A stretch of DNA of 64,000 nucleotides from NCBI RefSeq assembly GCF_003584645.1, contig NZ_AP017928.1, positions 1,080,981-1,144,980 of the forward strand. Direction: 5' to 3'. This document shows, one piece after another, positions 26,408-34,321 of the stretch. The position numbers were made by a program, and so were the translations under genes. The notes beneath the pieces were generated by a model. The model was not told the origin of the DNA. It made no database searches and saw nothing but the letters and a program-made list of their open reading frames with translations. Origin of the DNA: Methylocaldum marinum. Its GTDB lineage: Bacteria; Pseudomonadota; Gammaproteobacteria; Methylococcales; Methylococcaceae. Position 1 is the stretch's first letter. Every line of letters starts with the position of its first letter.

Positions 26408-27161
26408 GAATACCCCTATCCCGGAGCGTGTCGTGGTGGCTCTGAACCTATTGCGCCACGACATCGGTATTCTCGAATTGGCCGCACACCTCGCTGCCCG
26501 AAAGCAAGCGCAACTGATAGCGGTCTATGTGGAAGAGACCAACTTAATCCATTTGGCCGAACTCCCGTTCGCCATGGAAATCGATCGTATCTGCGCAGCT
26601 GAGCGGAAAGTCGAACTCTCGCGTCTCATGCGCGCTCTGCGGTCGAGTACGGAGCAAATACAAGAAGCGCTTTACCGCTTGAATGAACGCCTGCGAATCG
26701 ATGTCAGTTTTCGAACGGTACGCGGGCATTTCGTTTCGTCGGTCATGTCGGAGATCGAGCAAGTCGACGTCGTCTTCCTGCCGAAGAGAACTGAGGCGCA
26801 GAGAAGCATCGGTTCGAAGAAGGCTGCTATGTACCCCATCTGGGTCGTATTTGACGGATCCGAGGGGGCGGAACGCGCATTGCAGATGGCAGCCGAACTG
26901 GTCGAACTCGAATCGAGCCAACTTTATGTAGCCCTTCCGACGGAAACCGGCATCAAATTGGAAACATTGAAAAAGCAAGCGCTACACTGCTGCACCAGCC
27001 GCGCAGATGTTCGATTCGTTTCCGTTTGCCCGATGGATACGCAGAATTTGATGCGTTCGATGCAGCGCACCGGATGCCGTTTACTGGTGGTGAGACGCCA
27101 GGACGGCGATTTCAGCAAAGCCATTTCCGAAGCCGTGGCCTGCCCCGTCGTTCTGGTTTAG
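26400..27161 (+). CDS. Universal-stress-like protein coupled to the Lon-type protease
   Basis: This 253-residue protein shows two weak Usp-like alpha/beta repeats. Each starts with a hydrophobic strand and long helix (VVVALNLLRHDIGILELAAHLA; PIWVVFDGSEGAERALQMAAELVE) and ends near RLLVVRR...CPVVLV. Its start overlaps the Lon-like gene by 8 bp (translational coupling). A stress-sensing or adaptor role for the protease is plausible but unproven. It is followed by a strong hairpin at 27229. Confidence 0.7.
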   Translation: MAENTPIPERVVVALNLLRHDIGILELAAHLAARKQAQLIAVYVEETNLIHLAELPFAMEIDRICAAERKVELSRLMRALRSSTEQIQEALYRLNERLRIDVSFRTVRGHFVSSVMSEIEQVDVVFLPKRTEAQRSIGSKKAAMYPIWVVFDGSEGAERALQMAAELVELESSQLYVALPTETGIKLETLKKQALHCCTSRADVRFVSVCPMDTQNLMRSMQRTGCRLLVVRRQDGDFSKAISEAVACPVVLV

Positions 27162-27228
27162 GCGCTCGCTACCCTCGTTCTCTGAGGCCGAGACCCAGAT
27201 TATGCACGATCGCGAAGGGGGGCACCCA

Positions 27229-27252
27229 CCCGGCCCATAAATATGGGCCGGG
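27229..27252 (+). terminator. Hairpin terminator after Lon/Usp pair
   Basis: A perfect 10-bp stem (CCCGGCCCAT / ATGGGCCGGG) with a 4-nt AAAT loop lies 68 bp after the Usp-like stop codon. There is no clear T tract, so it may be a less canonical or bidirectional terminator between this operon and the convergent DUF4383 gene. Confidence 0.6.
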
Positions 27253-27373
27253 CTAATCCGAGGCAAAGATGCCATTCTCCGCGGCGCGAAACACCAGGAC
27301 GGAATCTACGGGCCTGATGTAAGAGATTGGCTGATCGCTTGTCCAGTTATTGAACGACTCGCTGGATAAGGGG

Positions 27374-27790
27374 TCACGTATGCCAGGCATGTTCCCGCGC
27401 GCCGGCGGCAAATCCGAAATAGGCCGCTACTGCCGCACTCAGCAGATGCAACCAGGCATCACCACCGTAGATTGGGGCTAATCCGAACAGCGTGTTCGTT
27501 GCCGGGATTATCCCCAACAGGAATAACACACCGAAAAGAACCGCATTGGCCCGAGCAAAGTTCACGGCTCTAGGAATACTCCGCGCAGCAAGAATACCCC
27601 AGATTCCAATGCCGATATGTACCAAATTGTGAATCAGATTAACCGGAAAGAGGCCAAGCAACTTCCCATAACCTGCTTCTATAGACAAGGGAGGACCGCC
27701 GATAATCGGTTGTACAAGCCCCGGAATGAAGCCCAGAATACCGACGATCAGGTAAAAGATGCCGAACACTTTGGCGAAAGTCTGGACCAT
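27374..27790 (-). CDS. DUF4383 membrane protein
   Basis: This 138-residue protein has four hydrophobic segments and matches the DUF4383 pattern: MVQTFAKVFGIFYLIVGILGF, then NLIHNLVHIGIGIWG and GGDAWLHLLSAAVAAYFGF. It has no known function. It stands alone between the Lon/Usp operon and the first IS66 element. Confidence 0.85.
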   Translation of the reverse strand: MVQTFAKVFGIFYLIVGILGFIPGLVQPIIGGPPLSIEAGYGKLLGLFPVNLIHNLVHIGIGIWGILAARSIPRAVNFARANAVLFGVLFLLGIIPATNTLFGLAPIYGGDAWLHLLSAAVAAYFGFAAGAREHAWHT

Positions 27791-28015
27791 GACACTTCTC
27801 CTTCAATTTCAACTAACACCCTCTTTCGCATATTCTCGGATGGGAAAACCGCGCGCTATTCGGTTCGTTACTTGAAATCTCCCATAACACGCCATTGATC
27901 CGAGAAAAGCCCATGTTGGCAATTAGAGTTTTCGAGAAATCTCTAGTTCAGGCTCAAAGGCATATCATTTTGCTGTTTTGGCACGACCAGGCTCGAGTTC
28001 GATTCAGTTGAACAA

Positions 28016-28023
28016 AAATTGAC
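28016..28023. repeat. IS66 copy 1 target-site duplication (left)
   Basis: AAATTGAC directly abuts the left IS66 terminus and is repeated exactly at 30376-30383 next to the right terminus. Confidence 0.93.
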
Positions 28024-28084
28024 GTAAGCGTTCGGCGGTACCCGGACTTGTGGTCGCAGTGGCGAACGGTTAAGTGGTCGCTTG

Positions 28085-29596
28085 TTACGCCCCGGGCAGC
28101 TTGCAGTTGTGAGGAAGCAGGCTGTCGATGTCCTTCTGCTTGGTGGAAGGCAGGCGGTTGAGGACATCCTTCAGATAGGCCTCCGGATTGATGCCCAGCT
28201 CCTTGCAGGTCTGGATCAGGCTGAAGACGGTGGCGGCGACCTGGCCGCCCTTGGGCGAGCCGAGGAACAGCCAGTTCTTGCGGCCGATGGTCAGCGGGCG
28301 GATGGCCCGTTCGCTCCGGTTGTTGTCGATCTCCAGGCGACCGTCTTCGGTATAGCGCTCCAGCGCCGGCCAGTTCTTGAGGGCATAGCCGATGGCCTGG
28401 GCAGTGGGGGTCTTGGGCGCCAGCTGGCGCAGCCGGTCTTCGAGCCAGGCCTTGAACTCGGCCAGGATCGGCCGCGCCTGTTCCTGCCGTAGCTTTCGGG
28501 TGCCTTCGGCGTCGAGTTGCTGTTCTTTGGCCTCCCGTTCGATGGCGTAGAGCCGGCCGATGTACTCCAAGGCCTCATGGGCGCTGATGCGCTTGCCGTT
28601 CTCGGTCTGTCGGGCAATCTCGAAGAACTTGCGGCGCGCATGCGCCCAGCACGCCACTTCCAGGACCTTGCCCGCGGCGAAGATCTGGTCGTAACCGGCA
28701 TAGGCGTCCGCCTGCAGGTAGCCGCTGTAGCCTTCCAGTTTGGCCTTGGGATGCTTGCCCGCCCGGGTTTCGGTGTGGTCATAGACGACGATGGGCGGCG
28801 AGTGGCCGGCGTATACCCAAAACCGGGTTTCCCGCGTCTTGCCGCGGTCCTGCACCGCCACAGTGGTGTCGTCCGAGAAGATCACCGGCTGTTGCTTGAG
28901 CAACGCCAGCATCCGCTCGACCAAGGGCTGCAGCTGCCAGCCGCTCTGGATGACCCAGTCGCACAACGTGGTGCGGGCAATGGGGACACCCTGGTGGGCA
29001 AAGATTTGCTCGATGCGGTACAGCGGCAGGTGATAGCCGTATTTGGCCATCAGCAGATGTGCCAGAAGACCCGGCAGAGGGATGCCCTGCTCGATGATTT
29101 GCGGCGGGGCCGGTACCGTGGTCAACTGCCCTTGGCACTTCGCGCAGGCGCACTTTTCCCGCCGCGTTTCCACGACCTTCAGTTGCGCCGGGACGTAATC
29201 CAAGCGTTCGGAGCTTTCGTAGCCGATCACCGGCCGTTCCTCACCGCAGGCAGGACACTGCCGGTCTTGTGCCGACAACGGCAATACCACGATCTCTCGC
29301 GGCAGATGCGCCGGCAGTGCGGTGCGCTTCGGTTGATTCTTGGCGGGCGATTGCACCACCACCGTCTTGAACGCCACCGGACTGGCGACGGGGGCGTCCT
29401 CGGGCACCTCATCCCACAGCGGCAGTTGGTCGATGTCGGGGAGGGTCGCCAGTCGCTCGGAACGGGCGCCGAACAGCAGCTTCTTCAGCTGCGCCAGGTC
29501 GAATTCCAGCCGTTCGATGCGCGCCTCGCGCTGGGCCAGGGTGGCCTTTAGAGTACGATTTTCTTCGGCGAGAGCGGCGGCATTCATGGCTGCCAT
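28085..29596 (-). CDS. tnpC: IS66 family transposase TnpC
   Basis: This roughly 503-residue DDE transposase has an N-terminal coiled leucine-rich region (LAQREARIERLEFDLAQLKKLLFG), a zinc-binding part (CPACGEE and CACAKC) and the IS66 catalytic core (FSDDTTVAVQD, LQADAYAGYDQIF, NNRSERAIRPLTIGRKNWLF). The start is one of two nearby ATGs (29596 or 29587); a further upstream start at 29647 is less likely. It is intact. The last 28 residues differ from those of the second copy at 62288. Confidence 0.93.
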   Translation of the reverse strand: MAAMNAAALAEENRTLKATLAQREARIERLEFDLAQLKKLLFGARSERLATLPDIDQLPLWDEVPEDAPVASPVAFKTVVVQSPAKNQPKRTALPAHLPREIVVLPLSAQDRQCPACGEERPVIGYESSERLDYVPAQLKVVETRREKCACAKCQGQLTTVPAPPQIIEQGIPLPGLLAHLLMAKYGYHLPLYRIEQIFAHQGVPIARTTLCDWVIQSGWQLQPLVERMLALLKQQPVIFSDDTTVAVQDRGKTRETRFWVYAGHSPPIVVYDHTETRAGKHPKAKLEGYSGYLQADAYAGYDQIFAAGKVLEVACWAHARRKFFEIARQTENGKRISAHEALEYIGRLYAIEREAKEQQLDAEGTRKLRQEQARPILAEFKAWLEDRLRQLAPKTPTAQAIGYALKNWPALERYTEDGRLEIDNNRSERAIRPLTIGRKNWLFLGSPKGGQVAATVFSLIQTCKELGINPEAYLKDVLNRLPSTKQKDIDSLLPHNCKLPGA

Positions 29597-29654
29597 TATA
29601 CCCGGTGGACCACCCGAAAGCCCAGCTCTGATGCGGGTTTCAGGCACTTTCGAC

Positions 29655-29996
29655 TCAGCCGACCCGACCCGCGCGAACCGCGCGGAAACGGGCCACCGTC
29701 AGGTCCACGCCTTCCAGCAACAGCAGCAGGTCCGAGCGCGAAATCGTCCCCTGAACCGGCTTGCGGAAGCGGCCTTTCTCCAGCCGCTTGTAGGCCAGCC
29801 AGAAACCGTGACGATCCCACCACAACAGCTTCACCTTGTCCCGGCCCCGGTTGAAAAACACGAACACCGCACCCGATAACGGCGAATACCCCAGACTGCT
29901 CTCCACCGCCAGCGCCAAACCATCGATGGACTTGCGCAAATCGACCGGCTCGGCCACCACATACACCGCCGCCGCACTCAGAATCGTCGCCAGCAT
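29655..29996 (-). CDS. tnpB: IS66 accessory protein TnpB
   Basis: This 113-residue protein matches IS66 TnpB (Orf2): VDLRKSIDGLALAVESSLGYSPLSGAVFVFFNRGRDKVKLLWWD and a GFWLAYKRLEKGRF segment. The ATG at 29996 overlaps the tnpA stop by one base (TGATG), which fixes the start over an upstream one at 30086. It is required for transposition but has no known catalytic motif. Confidence 0.92.
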   Translation of the reverse strand: MLATILSAAAVYVVAEPVDLRKSIDGLALAVESSLGYSPLSGAVFVFFNRGRDKVKLLWWDRHGFWLAYKRLEKGRFRKPVQGTISRSDLLLLLEGVDLTVARFRAVRAGRVG

Positions 29997-30298
29997 CACG
30001 AGACCAATGCGGCCACCACCTGCTTCAACAACCCGGCATCGAACCCCGGTTTCACCTCGATGCGAACCCCGCCCACCGACAACCACAGACCACCGACTGC
30101 TGTCTCACCGCCATCTACCCGCATCAACGTCAGTGGCGCCACCACCGCTGGCTGCGCTACGCGTCGACGCCAGTAGATGAACGCCGCATAGCTGACCGCC
30201 TCGCGCGCACACCAAGCGCGCACCGACAACCCACTCCCTGCCTGTTGCTCCAGCAGGACCCGCCAATGCATCTCTCGTTCTTGTTTCGTCATCGCCAT
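29996..30298 (-). CDS. tnpA: IS66 TnpA (HTH protein)
   Basis: This 100-residue protein is the first IS66 gene. Its N-terminal helix-turn-helix (about residues 10-45: WRVLLEQQAGSGLSVRAWCAREAVSYAAFIYWRRR) is the typical IS66 Orf1 pattern. It is translationally coupled to tnpB. Its protein sequence is identical to that of the second copy. Confidence 0.92.
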   Translation of the reverse strand: MAMTKQEREMHWRVLLEQQAGSGLSVRAWCAREAVSYAAFIYWRRRVAQPAVVAPLTLMRVDGGETAVGGLWLSVGGVRIEVKPGFDAGLLKQVVAALVS

Positions 30299-30375
30299 CT
30301 CCTCCTCTTCGGGAATATGGCGATACTGTGACTCAGGCGCTAATCGGTGGGAATTATGCGGACAGCCGGACGCTT

Positions 30376-30383
30376 ACAAATTG
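30376..30383. repeat. IS66 copy 1 target-site duplication (right)
   Basis: AAATTGAC directly abuts the right IS66 terminus and matches 28016-28023 exactly. Confidence 0.93.
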
Positions 30384-30477
30384 ACTGCTTGCGTACTCTT
30401 ACCTATTCAAAAGCATATCTCTCGGCATCATCCTATTTCGAACTACGTCTTGAATTTGAGATTTTCGAGGTGCCGAC

Positions 30478-30843
30478 ATGTTGACTCCAGATACATCTTC
30501 TACGGGTTCCATGCAATCGTGTATCCAGCAATGTTTGGATTGCCATGCCATCTGCCTGGAAACGGCAACCCACTGTCTGGAAAAAGGAGGGCCGCATGCG
30601 GAGGTCGATCATATTCGACTCCTCTTGGATTGCGCCGAGATTTGTCAGACCAGCGCAAATTTCATGCTTCGCGGATCGGATCTTCACACCTTAACCTGTG
30701 AAGTCTGCGCGGAAACTTGTGAGCAGTGCGGGGACAGTTGCGAGCAATTCGAAAATGACCCACAACTGCAGGCCTGCGCACAGGCCTGCCGGAGTTGCGC
30801 CGACGCCTGTCAGGCCATGGCCGAAGAAGCGGGGGTTGAATAA
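30478..30843 (+). CDS. Cytosolic copper storage protein (Csp3-like four-helix bundle)
   Basis: This 121-residue protein has 16 cysteines in helices, many spaced C-x3-C or C-x2-C (CIQQCLDCHAIC, CEVCAETCEQCGDSC, CAQACRSCADAC). This is the hallmark of Csp proteins, which store many Cu(I) ions inside a four-helix bundle. There is no signal peptide, so the cytosolic Csp3 type fits. A GAGGT Shine-Dalgarno precedes the ATG at 30478. IS66 copy 1 ends 95 bp upstream of the start and may have altered the promoter. Csp proteins were first described in methanotrophs. Confidence 0.9.
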   Translation: MLTPDTSSTGSMQSCIQQCLDCHAICLETATHCLEKGGPHAEVDHIRLLLDCAEICQTSANFMLRGSDLHTLTCEVCAETCEQCGDSCEQFENDPQLQACAQACRSCADACQAMAEEAGVE

Positions 30844-30863
30844 GGGATCTTAGAAAAAAGCGA

Positions 30864-31100
30864 CTATAAAACCCGGCCTACAATAAAGAAAGCTGCACCG
30901 GGAAACAGCAAAGCTGGTCCCCACCAGGTGCCGGCCACCGTCGCGAGAACGCTGACTGCGAGTAGAACGGTCCCTACCGCCTGCAGTTTCCCGCCGAGTT
31001 TGCGTATCGGCGCGGTAATTTCATGCCCACCACAGTTGGGACACCCGTCAGCTTGATCGGAAATTTCTGCGTCGCAAATAGGACACTTGATGAGGGCCAT
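30864..31100 (-). CDS. Zinc-ribbon small membrane protein
   Basis: Starting at ATG 31100, this 78-residue protein has a zinc ribbon (CPIC and CPNC) and a hydrophobic C-terminal region (about residues 36-77) with one or two transmembrane segments. It is convergent with the csp gene, 20 bp away. Its architecture resembles the protein at 10934, without close identity. Function is unknown. Confidence 0.7.
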   Translation of the reverse strand: MALIKCPICDAEISDQADGCPNCGGHEITAPIRKLGGKLQAVGTVLLAVSVLATVAGTWWGPALLFPGAAFFIVGRVL

Positions 31101-31223
31101 CGCTGTAACTCCGCCACTGAAAGAGGTGAGATTAGCGGAGATCCGGTTTACCGACAACAGGTAACACCACGGATACGAACGTCCCGATCGCGTTAAGCGA
31201 TCAGCAGCCGTTTCCGGGTTAAA

Positions 31224-31299
31224 TGGTGGGCCATGTAGGGATCGAACCTACGACAAACGGATTAAGAGTCCGCTGCTCTACCAGCTGAGCTAATGGCCC
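31224..31299 (-). tRNA. tRNA-Lys (anticodon CTT)
   Basis: The reverse strand folds as a tRNA: acceptor GGGCCAT pairs with ATGGCCC, followed by discriminator A and an encoded CCA. The anticodon loop CTCTTAA gives anticodon CTT (lysine, codon AAG). The T loop GGTTCGATCC is canonical. It is the last of four clustered tRNA genes on this strand. Confidence 0.95.
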
Positions 31300-31326
31300 T
31301 GTGCGGGATATCCGGATGAACCGGAT

Positions 31327-31402
31327 TGGGGTGACCGATGGGGCTCGAACCCACGACAACCGGAATCACAATCCGGGGCTCTACCAACTGAGCTACGGCC
31401 AC
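31327..31402 (-). tRNA. tRNA-His (anticodon GTG)
   Basis: Acceptor GTGGCCG pairs with CGGTCAC (one G-U pair); discriminator C and an encoded CCA follow. The anticodon loop contains TTGTGAT, giving GTG for histidine. The extra G at -1 typical of tRNA-His is encoded at 31403. Confidence 0.95.
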
Positions 31403-31422
31403 CGTTGAAAAACCACAAAAGA

Positions 31423-31499
31423 TGGCGCGCTTGGCAGGACTCGAACCTGCGACCCTCGGCTTAGAAGGCCGATGCTCTATCCGGCTGAGCTACAAGCGC
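31423..31499 (-). tRNA. tRNA-Arg (anticodon TCT)
   Basis: Acceptor GCGCTTG pairs with CAAGCGC; discriminator G and encoded CCA are present. The anticodon loop CTTCTAA gives TCT for arginine (AGA codon). The T loop GGTTCGAGTCC is canonical. Confidence 0.95.
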
Positions 31500-31500
31500 T

Positions 31501-31577
31501 TGGTCGGGGTAGAGGGATTCGAACCCCCGACATTCTGCTCCCAAAGCAGACGCGCTACCAGACTGCGCTATACCCCG
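31501..31577 (-). tRNA. tRNA-Pro (anticodon TGG)
   Basis: Acceptor CGGGGTA pairs with TACCCCG; discriminator A and encoded CCA are present. The anticodon loop TTTGGGA gives TGG for proline. It is the first gene of the four-tRNA cluster; Pro-Arg-His-Lys in close series indicates one transcript. Confidence 0.95.
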
Positions 31578-31701
31578 GACGACCTTCTTTAACGAGAAGC
31601 CGTTCGGCTAACCATCAAGACTGTCAATAATACTCATGTCGCCACGGGCCGTCAATCCATAGTTTGGATGCCAAAGCGCTCAATGGGAACAAGAGCTTGC
31701 T

Positions 31702-32325
31702 TTACAGCTTGTCCTTTACTGATTGGAAGATTTCCTCGTTCAGAACATCCATTCCATTCAAAATTCCGTTCAGCTGGGCTAAACGCGACGAGACGAATTT
31801 CTCATCCTTGATCGAGCCGACGTTGACGTAAACGTTAAGAGCAGCACTTTTTAGCGCGGCGTGTCCGGCTACAACGGCAACGCCGGCATCACTGACGACG
31901 TTTCGATTTCCTTTCTCGGCTACGATCCTGCTCAACCGGATAACTTCGGCGCAGGCTTTCGCACACTCGATAGGAACATCCGTCGCCTCCTGCAATGCAG
32001 ATTGTATTTGCTGGCTTCTAGCAGACTTTTGCTCGTCTGTTTCCTTGGGCAATCCATAGGCAGCCATGACTTTATTGAATACTTCGACGTCTGACCTCAC
32101 CATATCCATTAGCTGCGCGCGCAAACTTTCCGATTTTGCCAGAATTTCTTTCATCTCCGGCTCGACGGACTCGTAGTTTTTCTTTCCTATGGTGAGATTA
32201 CAAACCATGCTGACCAATGCAGCACCCATCGCACCCATGATGGCCGCTGCACTGCCGCCGCCCGGAGTTGCCGACTTGCTGGCCAGGTCGTCCAAAAAAT
32301 GATGGATTGTTTTGTCTTTGATCAT
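31702..32325 (-). CDS. fchA: Methenyltetrahydrofolate cyclohydrolase FchA
   Basis: This 207-residue protein matches FchA, which interconverts methenyl-H4F and formyl-H4F in methylotroph C1 metabolism. Features are the Gly-rich ATPGGGSAAAIMGAMGAALVSMVCNLTIG near the N-terminus and VPIECAKACAEVIRL. It is divergent from mtdA, the previous step in the pathway, with 164 bp between them. In Methylobacterium the two genes are also neighbours. A formiminotransferase-cyclodeaminase family protein of other role is the alternative, but the mtdA neighbour argues for FchA. Confidence 0.9.
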   Translation of the reverse strand: MIKDKTIHHFLDDLASKSATPGGGSAAAIMGAMGAALVSMVCNLTIGKKNYESVEPEMKEILAKSESLRAQLMDMVRSDVEVFNKVMAAYGLPKETDEQKSARSQQIQSALQEATDVPIECAKACAEVIRLSRIVAEKGNRNVVSDAGVAVVAGHAALKSAALNVYVNVGSIKDEKFVSSRLAQLNGILNGMDVLNEEIFQSVKDKL

Positions 32326-32489
32326 GCCGATTCACTCCATCAGCGTCATAGTGTAAAAAATGGCGGGAGAGTATAAAACACAAGGCATCGCGGGTTAAAA
32401 TTTTGCGCTTTTCTGAAGCTCCGGTTCGGCAACGAATCCGATGATCCCGCCGGACCGATCAAGGTTACACGCCATTCCAAGGAAATAGA

Positions 32490-33347
32490 ATGAAGAAGCT
32501 TTTGTTCCAGTTCGATACCGATTTTTACCCATCCGTGTTCGACACCGTTGTGGCCTATGATGGTGGCGCAGACCATGTGATCGGCCATGGCAGTCTGACA
32601 CCGGAGAACGTTGGCGCGCTCGTGGACGGTACGATTTTCACGCGGGCTCCAAAGGACAAGAAGAACACGGCGATCTTCATCGGAGGCAGCGATTTGATTG
32701 CCGGACAGGAGCTTTTGAAAGCGGTGAAGAAAAAGTTTTTCGCTGGGTTCCGGGTGTCGGTGATGCTGGACAGCAACGGCAGCAACACCACCGCCGCCGC
32801 GGGTGTTGCCAAACTCGCCGCGAGTGGCGCGCTTTCCGGAAAAAGGGCCGTAGTCCTCGCCGGAACCGGGCCTGTCGGCCAGCGCGCTGCAGTCATGCTT
32901 GCCAAAGAAGGTGCTGAAGTGTCGATCACCTCACGTCAGATGGCTCGTGCCGAGAAAGCCTGCCAGGATATGAAGCTGCGATTCGGTGTAGAACTGACTC
33001 CTATGGAAGCTTATGGCAGCGACGCTCGCGGCAAAGCCATAGAACGAGCGCAAATCGTGTTCGCGGCCGGCGCTGCTGGCGTGGAACTGCTGGAAGCGGG
33101 GCACTGGCAGGAAAATCCATCGATCGAGCTCATGGCGGACGCCAACGCCACACCTCCGATCGGGATTGGCGGGACAGATATGATGGACCGGGGAGCGGAT
33201 AGGAACGGAAAGATCGTTTGGGGAGCCATAGGCTTCGGCACTTTGAAATTAGCGCTGCACCGGGCCTGCGTCGCAAAATTATTCGAAAGCAACGATCAGA
33301 TTCTGGATGCCGAAGAAATTTTCGCAATCGCGAAAACCATGGCCTAA
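32490..33347 (+). CDS. mtdA: NADP-dependent methylene-H4F/H4MPT dehydrogenase MtdA
   Basis: This 285-residue enzyme oxidises methylene-tetrahydrofolate or methylene-tetrahydromethanopterin with NADP. It starts MKKLLFQFDTDFYPSVFD, typical of the family, and has the Rossmann loop AGTGPVGQRAAVMLAKEGAEVSITSR. MtdB is the close alternative; adjacency to fchA, the next tetrahydrofolate step, favours MtdA. It is one of the clearest markers of methylotrophy in the window. Confidence 0.9.
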   Translation: MKKLLFQFDTDFYPSVFDTVVAYDGGADHVIGHGSLTPENVGALVDGTIFTRAPKDKKNTAIFIGGSDLIAGQELLKAVKKKFFAGFRVSVMLDSNGSNTTAAAGVAKLAASGALSGKRAVVLAGTGPVGQRAAVMLAKEGAEVSITSRQMARAEKACQDMKLRFGVELTPMEAYGSDARGKAIERAQIVFAAGAAGVELLEAGHWQENPSIELMADANATPPIGIGGTDMMDRGADRNGKIVWGAIGFGTLKLALHRACVAKLFESNDQILDAEEIFAIAKTMA

Positions 33348-33407
33348 GACGTTTTGCAGACTATCGAGGATGGCGGCCTATAGCACGGCGGCTTCCCTCC
33401 CGGGCGC

Positions 33408-34148
33408 CTAAATTTCGAGGATTTTTCCGGGATCGAATTCGCCTACGAGTTGACTCGGAAAATAGCCTCGGGGATTACAAAGAATTCGAGTGCCGGAACA
33501 GCGATAGTCCGAAACAGCATGGGTATGGCCATGAAACCAAGCAGCGACCTCGAAGCTATGCAGGACTTCTCTTAAATCGTTGCAGTAGGCATGGCGTTTA
33601 ATCTGGCTCGGGCTATCCGGCCAACTCCAAGGCGTCGGAGCGTGGTGGGTAACAACAACGGTTTTCCCGGAGAACGGTTTCACAAGCTCGGAAAAAAGCC
33701 AATTTCGGGATTTCCTGTGCAGCAGGCGATAGCTCTTTGCATTCAGGAACTCCGTACGATAGCTAATTTTCCGGAAATCATTGACGATGGAAACCAGTTC
33801 CTCCAGGTGCTCATTTTCGTCGCCCCCGAGGTCGCTCCAGAGAGAACACCCCAGAAATCTCACCCCGTCATGCACCCAGGCACGTTGCTCCAGGAACTGC
33901 ACATTGCTTCCACTGGCAGCGTTCGCTAGCTTCGAGATGCTGGAGAGATACTCCTGACCGTAGAACTCGTGGTTGCCCGCTACGTATATCACGGGCTTGG
34001 CAAACGATTTAAGCCACTGCAAGCCTTGGAGGCCCACACCGATGTCACCGGCTGCTACGATTATGTCCGCATCCGTGGTTCTGATTTCCAATGGCCCGAA
34101 TTCTAGATGTATGTCCGAAAAATATTGAATGCGCACAGCTTGTTTCAA
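33408..34148 (-). CDS. Metallophosphoesterase
   Basis: This 246-residue calcineurin-like phosphoesterase shows the five metal motifs: DIHLEFG, AGDIG, GNHEFYG, THHAPT and HGHTH. The substrate cannot be told from sequence. It is convergent with mtdA (61 bp apart) and divergent from ispG. Confidence 0.88.
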   Translation of the reverse strand: MKQAVRIQYFSDIHLEFGPLEIRTTDADIIVAAGDIGVGLQGLQWLKSFAKPVIYVAGNHEFYGQEYLSSISKLANAASGSNVQFLEQRAWVHDGVRFLGCSLWSDLGGDENEHLEELVSIVNDFRKISYRTEFLNAKSYRLLHRKSRNWLFSELVKPFSGKTVVVTHHAPTPWSWPDSPSQIKRHAYCNDLREVLHSFEVAAWFHGHTHAVSDYRCSGTRILCNPRGYFPSQLVGEFDPGKILEI

Positions 34149-34321
34149 TCCCAGGCCGAACTTTCCTTGGTGGGCTTACCAATCCGGCAAATCTATTAAG
34201 GTTCCATAATTATAACTTGACACCCAACTAAAGAACTCGGAAATTATCCAGCTTACGATAAGCTTGAGCCGTGTCGCTGCTAAAATAGCGCGCTGCATAG
34301 TATCCCAGTAGGTTTTTAAGC

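Larger units (their letters stand above)
28024..30375 (-). mobile_element. Complete IS66-family element, copy 1
   Basis: This 2352-bp element carries tnpA, tnpB and tnpC in the usual IS66 order on the minus strand. The termini read GTAAGCGTTCGG (28024) and, on the other strand, GTAAGCGTCCGG (ending 30375), typical IS66 inverted repeats. It is flanked by a perfect 8-bp direct repeat AAATTGAC at 28016-28023 and 30376-30383, the target duplication size expected for IS66. The insertion is therefore a clean, fairly recent transposition. It lies about 100 bp upstream of the copper storage gene. Confidence 0.95.

Noticed and set aside
28517-29551. Long open frame opposite IS66 tnpC (344 residues), and its twin at 62333-63367
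   Set aside because: It is the antisense shadow of the transposase gene, repeated in both copies because the DNA is repeated; it has no family motifs.
31224-31577. tRNA cluster as an integration site for the IS66 element
   Set aside because: IS66 copy 1 ends 840 bp away and has its own 8-bp target duplication, and no tRNA 3'-end repeat was found.
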